This document shows, one piece after another, positions 1 through 9,320 of a stretch of DNA of 64,000 bases. Position numbers and translations under genes: made by a program. This stretch comes from JBFWUW01 sp050247075 (lineage in GTDB: Bacteria > Planctomycetota > Planctomycetia > Pirellulales > JBFWUW01): assembly GCA_050247075.1 (NCBI GenBank), contig JBFWUW010000025.1:23731-87730 (forward strand), given 5' to 3'. How positions within the stretch are numbered: position 1 is the stretch's first letter; every line of letters begins with the position of its first letter. A model generated the notes under the pieces. The model did no database searches. It was given only the letters and a program-made list of their open reading frames with translations, and was not told the origin of the DNA.

Positions 1-1563
1 CCGCACGGCGACCTGCAGCTTTTGGCCCGGTTGCAGCGTCAGGCGTTGGCCTTCCCCGTCAACAAGTTGATCGCGGACATCGAGCGCTTCATCGCCGGCA
101 TCGCCAAAGGCGATATCGTCGCGGCCGCGCGGCGCGGCCGTCAACGGCAGCCGGCCCGGCTCGGACTCGTCCACCACGTATTCAAACCAGGCTGCATCAA
201 TACCGTAATCGTCGGTCATCACTCCGCCGGCAGGCAACCGCGCCATGGGCGTAATGGCCGAGCCAATCCCCCGCAGTTGCACGGCGACCTGCGGAACTTT
301 ATCGGGCGAAATTCCGATCGACAGGCGAATCGGTTCTCGATTGCGAATGCCATCCAGATCCAACAGCGAAAACAGCAACGTCCGGTCGGCCCGCAGTTCG
401 CCCAACGAAAACTCAAACGCGCGGGCGTCGGACGTTTCGCTGGGATGCAACGTCGTGACGGCAGTCGCCGCGGCCTCTTCGTCCGGCGGGGCTTGCACGT
501 CTACCTGTACAATGTCTTTGTTGGTCTTGGCGTGCAGAACCGCCACGGTCCCTTCGGGAAGTTGCATGACACCGGTAACCGGCAGCGAGCGTTGCGCGCG
601 GCGCATGTAGGCCGGGTAGGTGACCAGCAACGTCATTTCGGTAACAGTGGGGCTATCGACCACTTCGATCCGCAGGTTGTTCTTGCGGTCGTCTCCACCC
701 AGCACATCCAGACGAATCGGCGACAACACACCCTGAAAACTGTACGAAAACTGCTGGAACGGATCGACGCCAGGCTGGGCAATGCCGTCCTGAACCATGA
801 TCTCGCTGCCGCGGGCGCCTTCGTCATAGCGATAACGAATCTGGACCTGCTCTGGAATTTGTTTGGCCGTGTCGGCCTTGACCACAATGGGAAAGTCCGC
901 CCCGCGGGCGATCTTGGCCCGGCCGTGCTCGTCGAAGCCTTCCACCAACAGCCGGGTGTAGCGAGGCCAGAGTTCTTCTGACAACAAAATATTTCGCCTC
1001 AGCCAAATGCCAAAGTAGTTAGGCTGCAAGGCGGCATAGGCCGCCACCGAACCAGCCAGCACCACCGCCGCCAACATGGCCCGGCCAAGGGGACGATAGT
1101 CAAAGACTTGCGATAGCTGAATTTCACCCACGCTGGCTTGGGCTTCTCCGTAGGTATGGGCCAGCATTTCCGGGCTGACGCCATCCAACTGGGCGTTGTG
1201 GTCGCTTAGCTCCACGGCGGTCAGCAGGCTATCGCCCAGGCGGGAAAAGCGGCGTTCCAACAGCAGCGCCATGCTGCGGTTGCCCAGGTGGACAAACGCC
1301 CGCCGCAGAATAAACCGGTAGATCAAATACAAGCCCGCGGCGGTCGCCAGCCCCAATACGGCCATGCGGGCACCGCGCGGCAATTCCAACGCCCAAGGCT
1401 GGTCCATCAGCAGCGTGATCCAGAAAGCGGCCCCCGCCGCCGCCACCAAGAGGGCGATTCCCTCGATCCAAACGTAGGCCCTGATCCGCCCGCGCAGCGC
1501 TTGAAGCAAGCCCGCTACGTCGGGTGTTAGCGGCAGCCGGGGGTTTTGGGTATCGGTCGCCAT
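1..1563 (-). CDS. Large membrane protein of the MoxR/VWA cluster, DUF4175-like (partial)
   Basis: This frame is open from an ATG at 1563 to the left edge of the window, so the C-terminus is missing and at least 521 codons are present. The N-terminus has two hydrophobic segments (about residues 31-53 and 65-83) and a third at about 151-170. A long soluble, probably periplasmic region with beta-rich character follows (roughly 190 onward). The gene is last in the MoxR-DUF58-BatA-VWA cluster, 52 bp after the VWA gene. In planctomycetes this position is typically held by a very large protein of this architecture, sometimes labelled DUF4175-like. That family name is inferred from architecture and context only. 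Its function is unknown; a scaffold or substrate role in an envelope complex assembled by the MoxR ATPase is a guess. Confidence 0.8.
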   Translation of the reverse strand, partial: MATDTQNPRLPLTPDVAGLLQALRGRIRAYVWIEGIALLVAAAGAAFWITLLMDQPWALELPRGARMAVLGLATAAGLYLIYRFILRRAFVHLGNRSMALLLERRFSRLGDSLLTAVELSDHNAQLDGVSPEMLAHTYGEAQASVGEIQLSQVFDYRPLGRAMLAAVVLAGSVAAYAALQPNYFGIWLRRNILLSEELWPRYTRLLVEGFDEHGRAKIARGADFPIVVKADTAKQIPEQVQIRYRYDEGARGSEIMVQDGIAQPGVDPFQQFSYSFQGVLSPIRLDVLGGDDRKNNLRIEVVDSPTVTEMTLLVTYPAYMRRAQRSLPVTGVMQLPEGTVAVLHAKTNKDIVQVDVQAPPDEEAAATAVTTLHPSETSDARAFEFSLGELRADRTLLFSLLDLDGIRNREPIRLSIGISPDKVPQVAVQLRGIGSAITPMARLPAGGVMTDDYGIDAAWFEYVVDESEPGRLPLTAAPRGRDDIAFGDAGDEALDVRDQLVDGEGQRLTLQPGQKLQVAVR

Positions 1564-1615
1564 AAGTTGCTTGTGGCAGTCTGAAGGGTAAAGCAATTGC
1601 CAGATGAAAGTTACG

Positions 1616-4072
1616 TCAGGCCAGCTTGGCCAGCCGCCGGATTAACCACTCGAAACATAACAACCCGCAAATCACGCCCAGCATCCAGGTCATCCAGCGT
1701 TTGTCCCAATCCTGGTCGGGAGCCTCCAACAAGCGCGAAATGCGCTGCTTGTCGGGCAGCGATTTGGCCAGCGACATTTGCGTGCCGGCACCCATGGCCG
1801 CTTCTAGCCCGATGTAATACGTGCCGCCGGTCTTTTCGGCGATTTCGCTCAGCAGGGCGTCGTTGCGGCGGGGGTTTTCGCTCTCCAGGTCGGGCAGTTT
1901 GACCTGAATCCGGCGGACCAGGCGTTCGTCCTTCGATTCTGGCACCGGCAGTTCCAGGCGGTACGACCCTTCTTGATAGACGCTGAACTGCCCCGCATAG
2001 TTGCCAATACTGTTGGGAATTTTCTGCATCAATACCGGTTCGATCGCGCCGTCGGGCAGATAGACCTGCAACGACACGCTGGGGACATCCAGCGGTTCTA
2101 ATTGCGAATTGCTCAGTTGGGCCCGCACCGCCACGGTGTTGCCCAGCAAATAGCGGTCGCGATCGAGCAACAACACGCCCCTGCTGGAACCGCGCAGCAG
2201 CCGCCCTTGGGTCACATTGCGAATGAGCTTGGTGTAGAACTGTTCGAAGTAGGTCTCGTCCTGGCTCCGCAGCCGCCAGATTTCTCCGCTGCCCATGTAG
2301 AACACCCGGCCCGATCCATAAAACTGACCGGCCATGTAGACCGGCCGATGTTCGCCATCGACGGCACGCGGGTCGGAGTAATAACCAAACACCGTGGCAC
2401 CAGGCTTGGGGGCCTTCACGGCATAATAGCCGTACACACCGGGGAACTCGCTCCACGATTGCAGGCTGGTCGATGCATTGTCCCCCAGCCACAAAAAGTC
2501 GGCCTCGGTCCCCTCCCGCGTGAAGTCGATAGGCCATGGCTCTGTCGAACCAAACCGGCCATCCTCCAGCAGGGCAAACCGCTTGTGAAACTCCACGGGG
2601 TAGAGCGCCCGGATGGACGACAGGTTAGGCCGCTGCACCCAGCTATCCATGTAGACGGGACCGGCGATCAACACCAGCCCGCCGGCTTGCTCACCCACCC
2701 ATTTCTCTAGCAGCGACACCTGGTTGGCGTCGAGTTCCTCCCAGTTGGGGTCGAAGGCCACGATGCAGTCGTACTCGTACAGCTCGTCGCGCGTGGCGGG
2801 AAAATCATCCAGAATTTCGTTGGCATCTTGCGAGATACCCTCTTGCGCGGTTTGCAGCAAAATGTCGGTGACGGTCTCTTTATCGCGATGAAGTTGATTG
2901 CGCAAAAAGGTGTACTCGCGCGTCGGCCCGCCGGCAAATAGCAGCACCCGCGTCTTGCGGTCGACAATTTCAATATCGACCTCGCGGGCGTTGTCGCGGG
3001 GGTTGCGGTCGGCGGGAGGGGGTTGCACCCGCAGGGTCAGCGTCTTGCGGCCGACTTCGCTGGGGGTCTGGTCGAAGGTCACCGTGACCGATTTGCCATC
3101 GGCCGGAAGGGTGATCTCTTGGGTTCCCTCGATCTGCCACGGCGTGTTGGCGGCCGCGCCATCCTCCGCGGGGCGCGAAGCCAACTCCACGCTGACGGTG
3201 CTGCCCGCCAGGCCTTGCGATTGAATGTAGCCTGTCACGGTATAGGCATCGCCGGGATAGGCCCGCGCTGGGGCCAACATATCGGCGACTTGCACATTAA
3301 CCGGCTGTTTGTCGGAACCGATCCCCACGGCGAAAATTGGCAACTTGGCGTTGCGGGCCGATTCAATCGCCAGGGACGGCTCTATGCCAGAGTTTTGCGC
3401 CCCCTCGGTAAAGACCACAACGCCCGATACCGGACCCGAGCGTTCATCGGCCACCACCCGCCGCAAGGCCTGGCCCAAACGAGTCTCTGGTCCGCGCGGC
3501 GCCAGAGCTTCATCCCAAGATACCTTGGGTTCCTCGGCAACGGCGGCGGAATCGCTAGTAGCCGGCACGGCTGCTTCGCTGCTGGCCAATTTATTAAAGG
3601 AGGCCACGCGGCTGACATCTTGATCGAAACGCATCACCACCACATCGTGCGTCTGGCGAAGCTGCTTCAGCAGATCACCCTCCGCCAGGGCGGCAATTAC
3701 CTGTTGCGCACGGGTTTGGCCGGCCTGCACCGAGGGGGACTCACTGTCGGTTCGGCCCATACTCAGGCTGGTATCGGCCAGCAGCACCACTCGCGAGTTG
3801 CGGACGACATCGCGTTCGGCCCGGTACTGCGGCTGCAAGTAAACCAGCAGCAGGCCGACGAACGCGCCAATCCGCAGCAAGGTCAGCAGCCCGCCGACCC
3901 AGGGGCTGATTTCGACGCTGTCGCGGCGGTACATGTAGATGACATAGGCCACGATCGCCGCGCACACGGCGTACAAGGCGGCGTATTGCCAGCCCTGCGA
4001 GAACGACTCCAACCGCGCCCATTCAAAGCGAATGCGGGAACTTGCCTGGGCCAATAAAGAAACGGACAGCAT
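1616..4072 (-). CDS. VWA domain membrane protein with amidotransferase-like domain
   Basis: The 818-residue protein has two N-terminal membrane segments (about 27-48 and 59-81), a von Willebrand factor A domain with the MIDAS motif DTSLS at about 100-104, and a middle region typical of extracellular beta domains. A Rossmann-like stretch opening with RVLLFAGGPTRE resembles the glutamine-amidotransferase-like domain common in these planctomycete proteins. A C-terminal membrane helix ends about seven residues before the stop. I chose the ATG at 4072 because it overlaps the TGA of the preceding BatA-like gene (TGATG), which suggests translational coupling; a TTG one codon upstream is possible. 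The protein is probably an inner-membrane metal-ion-dependent binding protein working with the MoxR ATPase. The exact partner is unknown. Confidence 0.85.
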   Translation of the reverse strand: MLSVSLLAQASSRIRFEWARLESFSQGWQYAALYAVCAAIVAYVIYMYRRDSVEISPWVGGLLTLLRIGAFVGLLLVYLQPQYRAERDVVRNSRVVLLADTSLSMGRTDSESPSVQAGQTRAQQVIAALAEGDLLKQLRQTHDVVVMRFDQDVSRVASFNKLASSEAAVPATSDSAAVAEEPKVSWDEALAPRGPETRLGQALRRVVADERSGPVSGVVVFTEGAQNSGIEPSLAIESARNAKLPIFAVGIGSDKQPVNVQVADMLAPARAYPGDAYTVTGYIQSQGLAGSTVSVELASRPAEDGAAANTPWQIEGTQEITLPADGKSVTVTFDQTPSEVGRKTLTLRVQPPPADRNPRDNAREVDIEIVDRKTRVLLFAGGPTREYTFLRNQLHRDKETVTDILLQTAQEGISQDANEILDDFPATRDELYEYDCIVAFDPNWEELDANQVSLLEKWVGEQAGGLVLIAGPVYMDSWVQRPNLSSIRALYPVEFHKRFALLEDGRFGSTEPWPIDFTREGTEADFLWLGDNASTSLQSWSEFPGVYGYYAVKAPKPGATVFGYYSDPRAVDGEHRPVYMAGQFYGSGRVFYMGSGEIWRLRSQDETYFEQFYTKLIRNVTQGRLLRGSSRGVLLLDRDRYLLGNTVAVRAQLSNSQLEPLDVPSVSLQVYLPDGAIEPVLMQKIPNSIGNYAGQFSVYQEGSYRLELPVPESKDERLVRRIQVKLPDLESENPRRNDALLSEIAEKTGGTYYIGLEAAMGAGTQMSLAKSLPDKQRISRLLEAPDQDWDKRWMTWMLGVICGLLCFEWLIRRLAKLA

Positions 4073-6282
4073 CAACGAGACCCTCCCTTGACCGCGGGGT
4101 GGTAGCTCGCCGAATAGGCCAGTATCTGTTCACCCACCAGCAACAGAATCAATAAATACAGCAAGCCGTCTCCCAGGTTAAAGCCCGCCACGTCACGGCC
4201 GCCGGTCTCTTGAAAGGCCGACGCCTGCTGATACTCGAACGGAAAGCCGGGCATGGCGGCCGCCAGGTGCTCGCCCGTGACCGTTTTGAGGTCGCCCTCT
4301 TCGGGCTGCACGTTATAGGCGAACTGCTGGATTTCCTCGGAGTCCGCCGATTGCGAGACCAGCTTGGCGCTATAAATGCCCGCCGAGTCTGTTTCTGGCA
4401 AAGCCGCCCGCATTCCTTGCGGCGTGGTTTGGGCATCAAGCGGAATCTCGGTTTCGCCATCGGCGGCCGGCGCGGTGAAGTTGACGCGCGGCTGAAAATG
4501 GGCCGGGTCGAAGGTTATCTCCAAAGGCGCGCCGACTTGCCGCGACTCGTCCTGAGTGTGGGCCGCCGTAAGGTGCGATTGCAGTTCCAACATGGCCACC
4601 ACGAAACTTGGGTTGCGCGCCCAGTTGTTCCACAGCGGGCCAGCCGAGGTCAAGAAAGCCACCACGCGCCCGTCGCCAAACGATTTATCGAGCACCAGGG
4701 GCGATCCATTGCGGAGCCTGGCTATCAGGCTGGTGGGGCTGCCGGGGGCTGGCTTCCAATCCTTGGGGGCGGCCACATAACGGTCCACCTTAACCATGCC
4801 CAAGAAGCTGTTGCGCTCCCCCGCGAACACCTTGAAAATTGGGTGGTTGCTGACCTCCAAATCGGGGGCGGGCAGCAAGCGATCGAGCAGCAGATCGGTG
4901 ACGTTGGAGAGCGGTAGGGGAAACAGCCCCTCGCCCCCGCGGTACAGTTTGTCGTTGATGAACTTCACGTCGGTCTCTTCGCCCAAAAAGATGGCCAGTC
5001 CGCCCCCCGCCTGGACGTATTCCTCCAGCCGTTCGACGGCGGGCGCGTCGAGCCTTTTGACGTTGCACAAGAAGATGCTCTGAAACTTGTCGAGCGCATG
5101 ATTGTTGAGCCAGGCGGGCGACTCGATTTGCGGCGACAGGCCGGTCTTGACCGCGCCGCCAGGGGCCAGCGCCACGCCCAGCAGGCGCGCGTCGAGCATG
5201 GTCTCGCTGCCGTCCAAAATCAGCACGGGTACGTTCAGCGGCACATCGACCACGGCAAACCGCGAATTGTCGGCCGGAACATTGTCCCCCTGGATGATTG
5301 CCGAAACCTGGTGCTCGCCCGCGGTGGGAAAATTGATCGGAAAGCGGCGCGTCTCGGACTTGCCAGCGTCGATCTTGTCGATGACCAGCGCCGGCCGGGG
5401 TTGGCCGTCTTCCTTGAGTTCTACCGCCACGTCCTTGGCTTCACTGTTGCCGTGGTTTTGCACGGTCAGTTCCATGAACATCTGCACGCCGGCGGCGCGC
5501 GTGCCGGGGACGGCGTGCAGCGCCGTAATGCCCAGATTGGGGCGGGCCGGATCGACCGTGTGGACCAGCCGCAACTGTGCGCCGGCCGCTTGCAACGCGG
5601 CCAACTGCTTGGCCAGATCGGCCGGTTCTTGCCACTCGCGGGCACGCAAGTCGCTAACCAGGTAGACGATGCGGTTTTCGCCCTGGGCCTCGCCCAGTAG
5701 CTTGTCGATCGACTCTAGCGCCGTGGCTGGTCCGGCGGCGGTTTGCGATGGCTCAATCCGCGACAAGGCATCGGCCGCCTTGCCGGCAAAATCGGTCCCC
5801 ACGATCTCGGCCAGCATATCGGGCTGGGCGCTTTGGCCGGGGCGGGCGGCGCGGGAAAAGCGGAGCAGCGTAAACGTCTGCGATTGGCCCCGCCGCGCGG
5901 CCTGCGAAGCCAGTTTCTCCACGAAGCGTTTGCCTTCGTCCAGCGCGGTGGTTTCGGCCGCGCGGTCGGTGGTGGAAAAACTGTCGTCCAGCAGCACGAC
6001 ATGGTGCGTCTTGCTGCCGCCAAACAGTTCGGCCCATTGGTTGCGCAACAACGGTTGGGCCACCATCAAGACAACCGCGGCAATCGCCAACATCCGCAGC
6101 AACAGCAGTAGCAGTTCCTTCAGGCGGATCCAAGTGCTGTTCTTGCGCTGGCTGTGCAGCAAGAACTCCATCGCCGCCCACTGCACGCGGCGATGCCGCA
6201 GCAGGTTGATCAGATGGATCAGAATTGGCAGCGCAAGCAGGCCCAGGCCCCACAGCAGCGCCGGATGAACGTAAGTGGGCAT
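4072..6282 (-). CDS. BatA-like N-terminal domain and VWA membrane protein
   Basis: This 736-residue protein begins with the aerotolerance-regulator (BatA) N-terminal module: a hydrophobic helix at about 7-28, the RHRRVQWAAMEFL stretch, and a second helix at about 56-78. A VWA-like domain follows with a MIDAS-like DDSFS at about 99-103. Long CARDB-like beta regions come next, and a membrane helix lies near the C-terminus (about 706-723). It is separated from the DUF58 gene by 3 bp and shares its stop with the next start. BatA-type proteins with MoxR ATPases are linked in other bacteria to envelope stress tolerance and to maturation of extracytoplasmic complexes; that role is inferred here from the family and operon. 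Confidence 0.88.
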   Translation of the reverse strand: MPTYVHPALLWGLGLLALPILIHLINLLRHRRVQWAAMEFLLHSQRKNSTWIRLKELLLLLLRMLAIAAVVLMVAQPLLRNQWAELFGGSKTHHVVLLDDSFSTTDRAAETTALDEGKRFVEKLASQAARRGQSQTFTLLRFSRAARPGQSAQPDMLAEIVGTDFAGKAADALSRIEPSQTAAGPATALESIDKLLGEAQGENRIVYLVSDLRAREWQEPADLAKQLAALQAAGAQLRLVHTVDPARPNLGITALHAVPGTRAAGVQMFMELTVQNHGNSEAKDVAVELKEDGQPRPALVIDKIDAGKSETRRFPINFPTAGEHQVSAIIQGDNVPADNSRFAVVDVPLNVPVLILDGSETMLDARLLGVALAPGGAVKTGLSPQIESPAWLNNHALDKFQSIFLCNVKRLDAPAVERLEEYVQAGGGLAIFLGEETDVKFINDKLYRGGEGLFPLPLSNVTDLLLDRLLPAPDLEVSNHPIFKVFAGERNSFLGMVKVDRYVAAPKDWKPAPGSPTSLIARLRNGSPLVLDKSFGDGRVVAFLTSAGPLWNNWARNPSFVVAMLELQSHLTAAHTQDESRQVGAPLEITFDPAHFQPRVNFTAPAADGETEIPLDAQTTPQGMRAALPETDSAGIYSAKLVSQSADSEEIQQFAYNVQPEEGDLKTVTGEHLAAAMPGFPFEYQQASAFQETGGRDVAGFNLGDGLLYLLILLLVGEQILAYSASYHPAVKGGSR

Positions 6283-6285
6283 AGG

Positions 6286-7188
6286 TTAGTTCCTCACCAT
6301 CGAGCCCATGCGGCGGCTGAGGAACGCCGCCAGCGCGGCATCCAACGGTTGGCTGGTCCGCAATTGCGTGTAATCGACACTGTTTTGCGCACAGCCGTGG
6401 CGGACTTCCTCCAGATAGGCTTGCAGAGCCTGCATGTAACCCTCTCGCAAAGCCCGCGGGTTGCAGGTGAGCTTCTGGGGCAGTTCCATGCCGTCGAACC
6501 GCGTGGGACCGGTGAAGGGAAAATCGAGCTCGTCGTCGTCCAAAATGTGGAACAACAGGACATCGTGCCCGCGCTGCCGCAGCAGTTTCAATCCCTTGAA
6601 TAACGGCTCGCGCTCCGTCAACAGGTCGGAGATAACCACCACCAGCCCGCGGCGAGGGTAAGTCTCGGCCACGCGGCGGAAGATGGGGAACAGGTCGGTC
6701 TTTTGGGCCGGCGTGCTTCCCGCCAGGGCGTTAATGACCGATTCCAAGTGGTTGCGCTTGGAGCGCAACGGCACCACGGCCCGCACGCCTTCGTCAAATG
6801 TCACGCAACCCACGGCATCTTGCTGCCGCAGAATAAGGTAGGCCAGACTGACCGCCACGGTGGCCGCGTACTCGTACTTGTTCAAGTGGCCCCCCCCGTA
6901 TTGCATGCTGTTAGAGACATCGACCAGCAGCGTGCAGCGGAGGTTCGTTTCTTCCTCGAACTGTTTGACGTAGTAGCGGTCGTGCTTGGCCCAGACTTTC
7001 CAGTCGATATGGCGAAGGTCGTCACCGCGCGCGTACTCGCGGTGCTGCACGAACTCCACCGACTGCCCAAAGTAAGGGCTGCGGTGCATGCCGGACAGAA
7101 AACCTTCGACCACATGGCGAGCCCGGATCTCCATCCGCGCGATACGCTTGATCGCTTCAGGATGCAAAAATCTTTTGGAATCGGGCAT
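6286..7188 (-). CDS. DUF58 domain protein
   Basis: The 300-residue protein shows the DUF58 signature around residues 57-80 (DLRHIDWKVWAKHDRYYVKQ), followed by a VWA-type MIDAS at DVSNS (about 90-94). No membrane segment is visible, so it is probably cytosolic or peripheral. Its start overlaps the 3' end of the MoxR gene by 32 nt, and the next gene follows after 3 bp. That is the canonical MoxR-DUF58 pairing, in which the AAA+ ATPase is thought to act on or with the VWA-like partner. Family length and order are normal. Confidence 0.93.
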   Translation of the reverse strand: MPDSKRFLHPEAIKRIARMEIRARHVVEGFLSGMHRSPYFGQSVEFVQHREYARGDDLRHIDWKVWAKHDRYYVKQFEEETNLRCTLLVDVSNSMQYGGGHLNKYEYAATVAVSLAYLILRQQDAVGCVTFDEGVRAVVPLRSKRNHLESVINALAGSTPAQKTDLFPIFRRVAETYPRRGLVVVISDLLTEREPLFKGLKLLRQRGHDVLLFHILDDDELDFPFTGPTRFDGMELPQKLTCNPRALREGYMQALQAYLEEVRHGCAQNSVDYTQLRTSQPLDAALAAFLSRRMGSMVRN

Positions 7189-8209
7189 CGCGGGTTAGCT
7201 CATCTTCTTTGGTGGGAGTAATCTTGAGAAGTTGTTCGACAATCGTATCGGGGGTTACGCCGTCGCTCTCGGCGGCAAAGTTGACCACCAGCCGGTGACG
7301 CAGTACTGGCTTAGCCAACGCCTGAATGTCGTCGGTCGAGACGTGCGTGCGGCCGTGCAGCAAGGCGCGGGCCTTGGAACCTAAAATCAGGTTTTGCACG
7401 GCACGGGGACCAGCGCCCCAAGAGACCTGGTCGGCGACAAAGTCGGGCACGCCCGCCTCGCGGACGCGCGTTTGACGCACCAGCGACAGCGTGTAACGGA
7501 TGATATGGTCTGACACGGGCACTTCGCGCACCAGCCGCTGCAACTCGATGATTTCCTCGGCGGTCAGTACCGGCACGATATGGTCGGCCACGGTCGTTGT
7601 GGTGCGTCGGGCGATCTCAAACTCTTCCTCGAAACTGGGGTAACGCACAAAGACCTTGAACATGAAACGGTCTTGCTGCGCCTCGGGCAGAGGGTACGTT
7701 CCTTCTTGCTCGATGGGGTTTTGCGTGGCCAGCACGAAGAACGGGTCGGCCAGCGGATGCCGCACGCGGCCCGCGGTGACTTGCCGTTCTTGCATGGCTT
7801 CCAACAGGGCGGCTTGCGTCTTGGGAGGCGTGCGGTTGATTTCGTCGGCCAAGATCACGTTAGAAAACAACGGCCCGGCTAAAAAGCGAAACTCCCGTGC
7901 GCCGGTTCCCTTGTTCTCTTCGATGATTTCCGTGCCGGTGATGTCGGCGGGCATCAGGTCGGGCGTGAATTGAATGCGGCTGAACGACAAGTTAAGCGCC
8001 CGGCTAAGGGTGCTAATCATCAGCGTCTTGGCCAGGCCGGGAACACCCTCTAGCAGGCAGTGGCCGCGGCTAAAGAGAGAGATCAGCAGTTCTTCAATCA
8101 CATGGTTCTGGCCGACAATCACCTGGCTAAGCTGCTCGATGATTTTCTCGCGGGCCGTCCCCAATTTGCGGATCGCGGCGGAGTCTTGCGCGTTAAAACT
8201 TTCAGACAT
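7157..8209 (-). CDS. MoxR-family AAA+ ATPase
   Basis: The 350-residue ATPase has Walker A GVPGLAKT (about 55-62), Walker B VILADE followed by INRTPPK (about 118-129), a sensor ATQNP (about 161-165) and the MoxR hallmark EGTYPLPEAQQDRF (about 169-182). MoxR proteins are chaperone-like ATPases that act with VWA-domain partners, which here are encoded directly downstream (DUF58, BatA-like and VWA proteins). The gene begins 16 bp after the toroid gene and overlaps the DUF58 gene, so it is part of one transcription unit. Length and all core motifs are normal. Confidence 0.95.
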   Translation of the reverse strand: MSESFNAQDSAAIRKLGTAREKIIEQLSQVIVGQNHVIEELLISLFSRGHCLLEGVPGLAKTLMISTLSRALNLSFSRIQFTPDLMPADITGTEIIEENKGTGAREFRFLAGPLFSNVILADEINRTPPKTQAALLEAMQERQVTAGRVRHPLADPFFVLATQNPIEQEGTYPLPEAQQDRFMFKVFVRYPSFEEEFEIARRTTTTVADHIVPVLTAEEIIELQRLVREVPVSDHIIRYTLSLVRQTRVREAGVPDFVADQVSWGAGPRAVQNLILGSKARALLHGRTHVSTDDIQALAKPVLRHRLVVNFAAESDGVTPDTIVEQLLKITPTKEDELTRDARFQKIFAS

Positions 8210-8225
8210 CGAAGAATTCCTTGGG

Positions 8226-9251
8226 TCAGCGTTGGTAGATCGGCAGGTTGGCGTTCTCTAATTGCAGGATAGTCAGGTTGCTGGAGGTGGTATAGATCGT
8301 GCCGATATATCCTTGTTGCCACGAACCGTCCGGGCTGGCCTCGGCCACGATCTTGGCAAAGACCTTATCGCGGTATTCCTCCCACTCCTTGCCCCCTTGG
8401 CGATACAGCACCTGAGCGTAGTAATAGTGCGCGTAGTGCCAATGGCCAAAGTTTTCGTTGCCAATGTTCGATAGATTCTTGCGAGAGTACTCCAGCAATT
8501 TAGGCACGAACTGGTCGTCGTAGGTGCCGGCATTGAACAGGCAGGCAATGGCCGCGGCGGTAATGGCCGGGCGGCCGCCACCCCCCTTGGAGCTGTACTG
8601 CACGCCGCCATCGTCTTGCGTGCATTTCTTGATGTAGTCCACTGCCTTGTCGATGATCTCCTTGGGCACGGGAATGCCTGCGTTACGGCAGCCACGCAGG
8701 CCCTGCACCTGGGTGATGGTTGTCGAACCTTCGTCGAAATCGCTGCCGTCCTTGGCGCTGACGTAGCCCCAACCGCCGGCCGCGGTCTGAGCCTCGCCAC
8801 AGAATCTGACCGATTTGGTCAGCACCTCGACCAGTTCCTTGCGGCGCAGTTCGTCTTCTTCCTCGCCCAGCACCTGCGACAGAAACAGCATCGAAAACCC
8901 GTGCCCATACGTGTAGCGGTCATCCTTGGTGGGGTCGCCAATCAGGCCGTTTTGCCGGCTGCGGCTGGTTAAATAGTCCACCGCGCGGCGGATATTTGGC
9001 GAGTACTTGCCTTGCGTGGTCGTGGAACCCTCGGCCAAGAGGGCCATGCCGGCCAAGGCCGTCATGGACGTGGGATAACGGCCGTCGTTGGCCGTCCAAT
9101 GCCCTATCCGCGACTGGCTGCCGGCCACCCATTCCAGCCCCCGGTCGATCGCCTTTTGAACCTTGGGATCGCGGTTGCCCGCCCAGGCTGGCCCGGCCAG
9201 CATCAGCCCGCACAGCAGGCTCAGGGGGATGGTGTATACAGTGTTGCGCAT
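8226..9251 (-). CDS. Secreted prenyltransferase/squalene-cyclase-like alpha-toroid protein
   Basis: The 341-residue protein has a signal peptide ending near AGPAWA-GN (about residue 25). Repeated helical motifs follow that resemble the prenyltransferase/squalene oxidase repeat (for example GGWGY, DDGGVQYSSKGGG and SPDGSWQQGY). The DxDD catalytic motif of true squalene-hopene cyclases is not visible. With the export signal, a protein-binding alpha/alpha-toroid is more likely than a terpene cyclase. It lies between a PQQ/TPR giant upstream (69 bp) and the MoxR gene downstream (16 bp), so it belongs to the same probable operon. Function unknown. Confidence 0.85.
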   Translation of the reverse strand: MRNTVYTIPLSLLCGLMLAGPAWAGNRDPKVQKAIDRGLEWVAGSQSRIGHWTANDGRYPTSMTALAGMALLAEGSTTTQGKYSPNIRRAVDYLTSRSRQNGLIGDPTKDDRYTYGHGFSMLFLSQVLGEEEDELRRKELVEVLTKSVRFCGEAQTAAGGWGYVSAKDGSDFDEGSTTITQVQGLRGCRNAGIPVPKEIIDKAVDYIKKCTQDDGGVQYSSKGGGGRPAITAAAIACLFNAGTYDDQFVPKLLEYSRKNLSNIGNENFGHWHYAHYYYAQVLYRQGGKEWEEYRDKVFAKIVAEASPDGSWQQGYIGTIYTTSSNLTILQLENANLPIYQR

Positions 9252-9320
9252 GGCCAGATCCTTGGGGCCTGATGTTCGGCGATGTTAACGGTGGATAAAG
9301 GCGAGTAACCGCGGGAGTGC

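Noticed and set aside
3023..4057. 344-codon plus-strand frame opposite the VWA gene
   Set aside because: The minus strand gene has the MIDAS motif, membrane helices and operon coupling. The plus frame is His/Gly-rich noise.
8226..9251. Annotation as a squalene-hopene cyclase
   Set aside because: The repeats are similar, but the DxDD acid motif is missing, the protein is exported and only 341 residues long.
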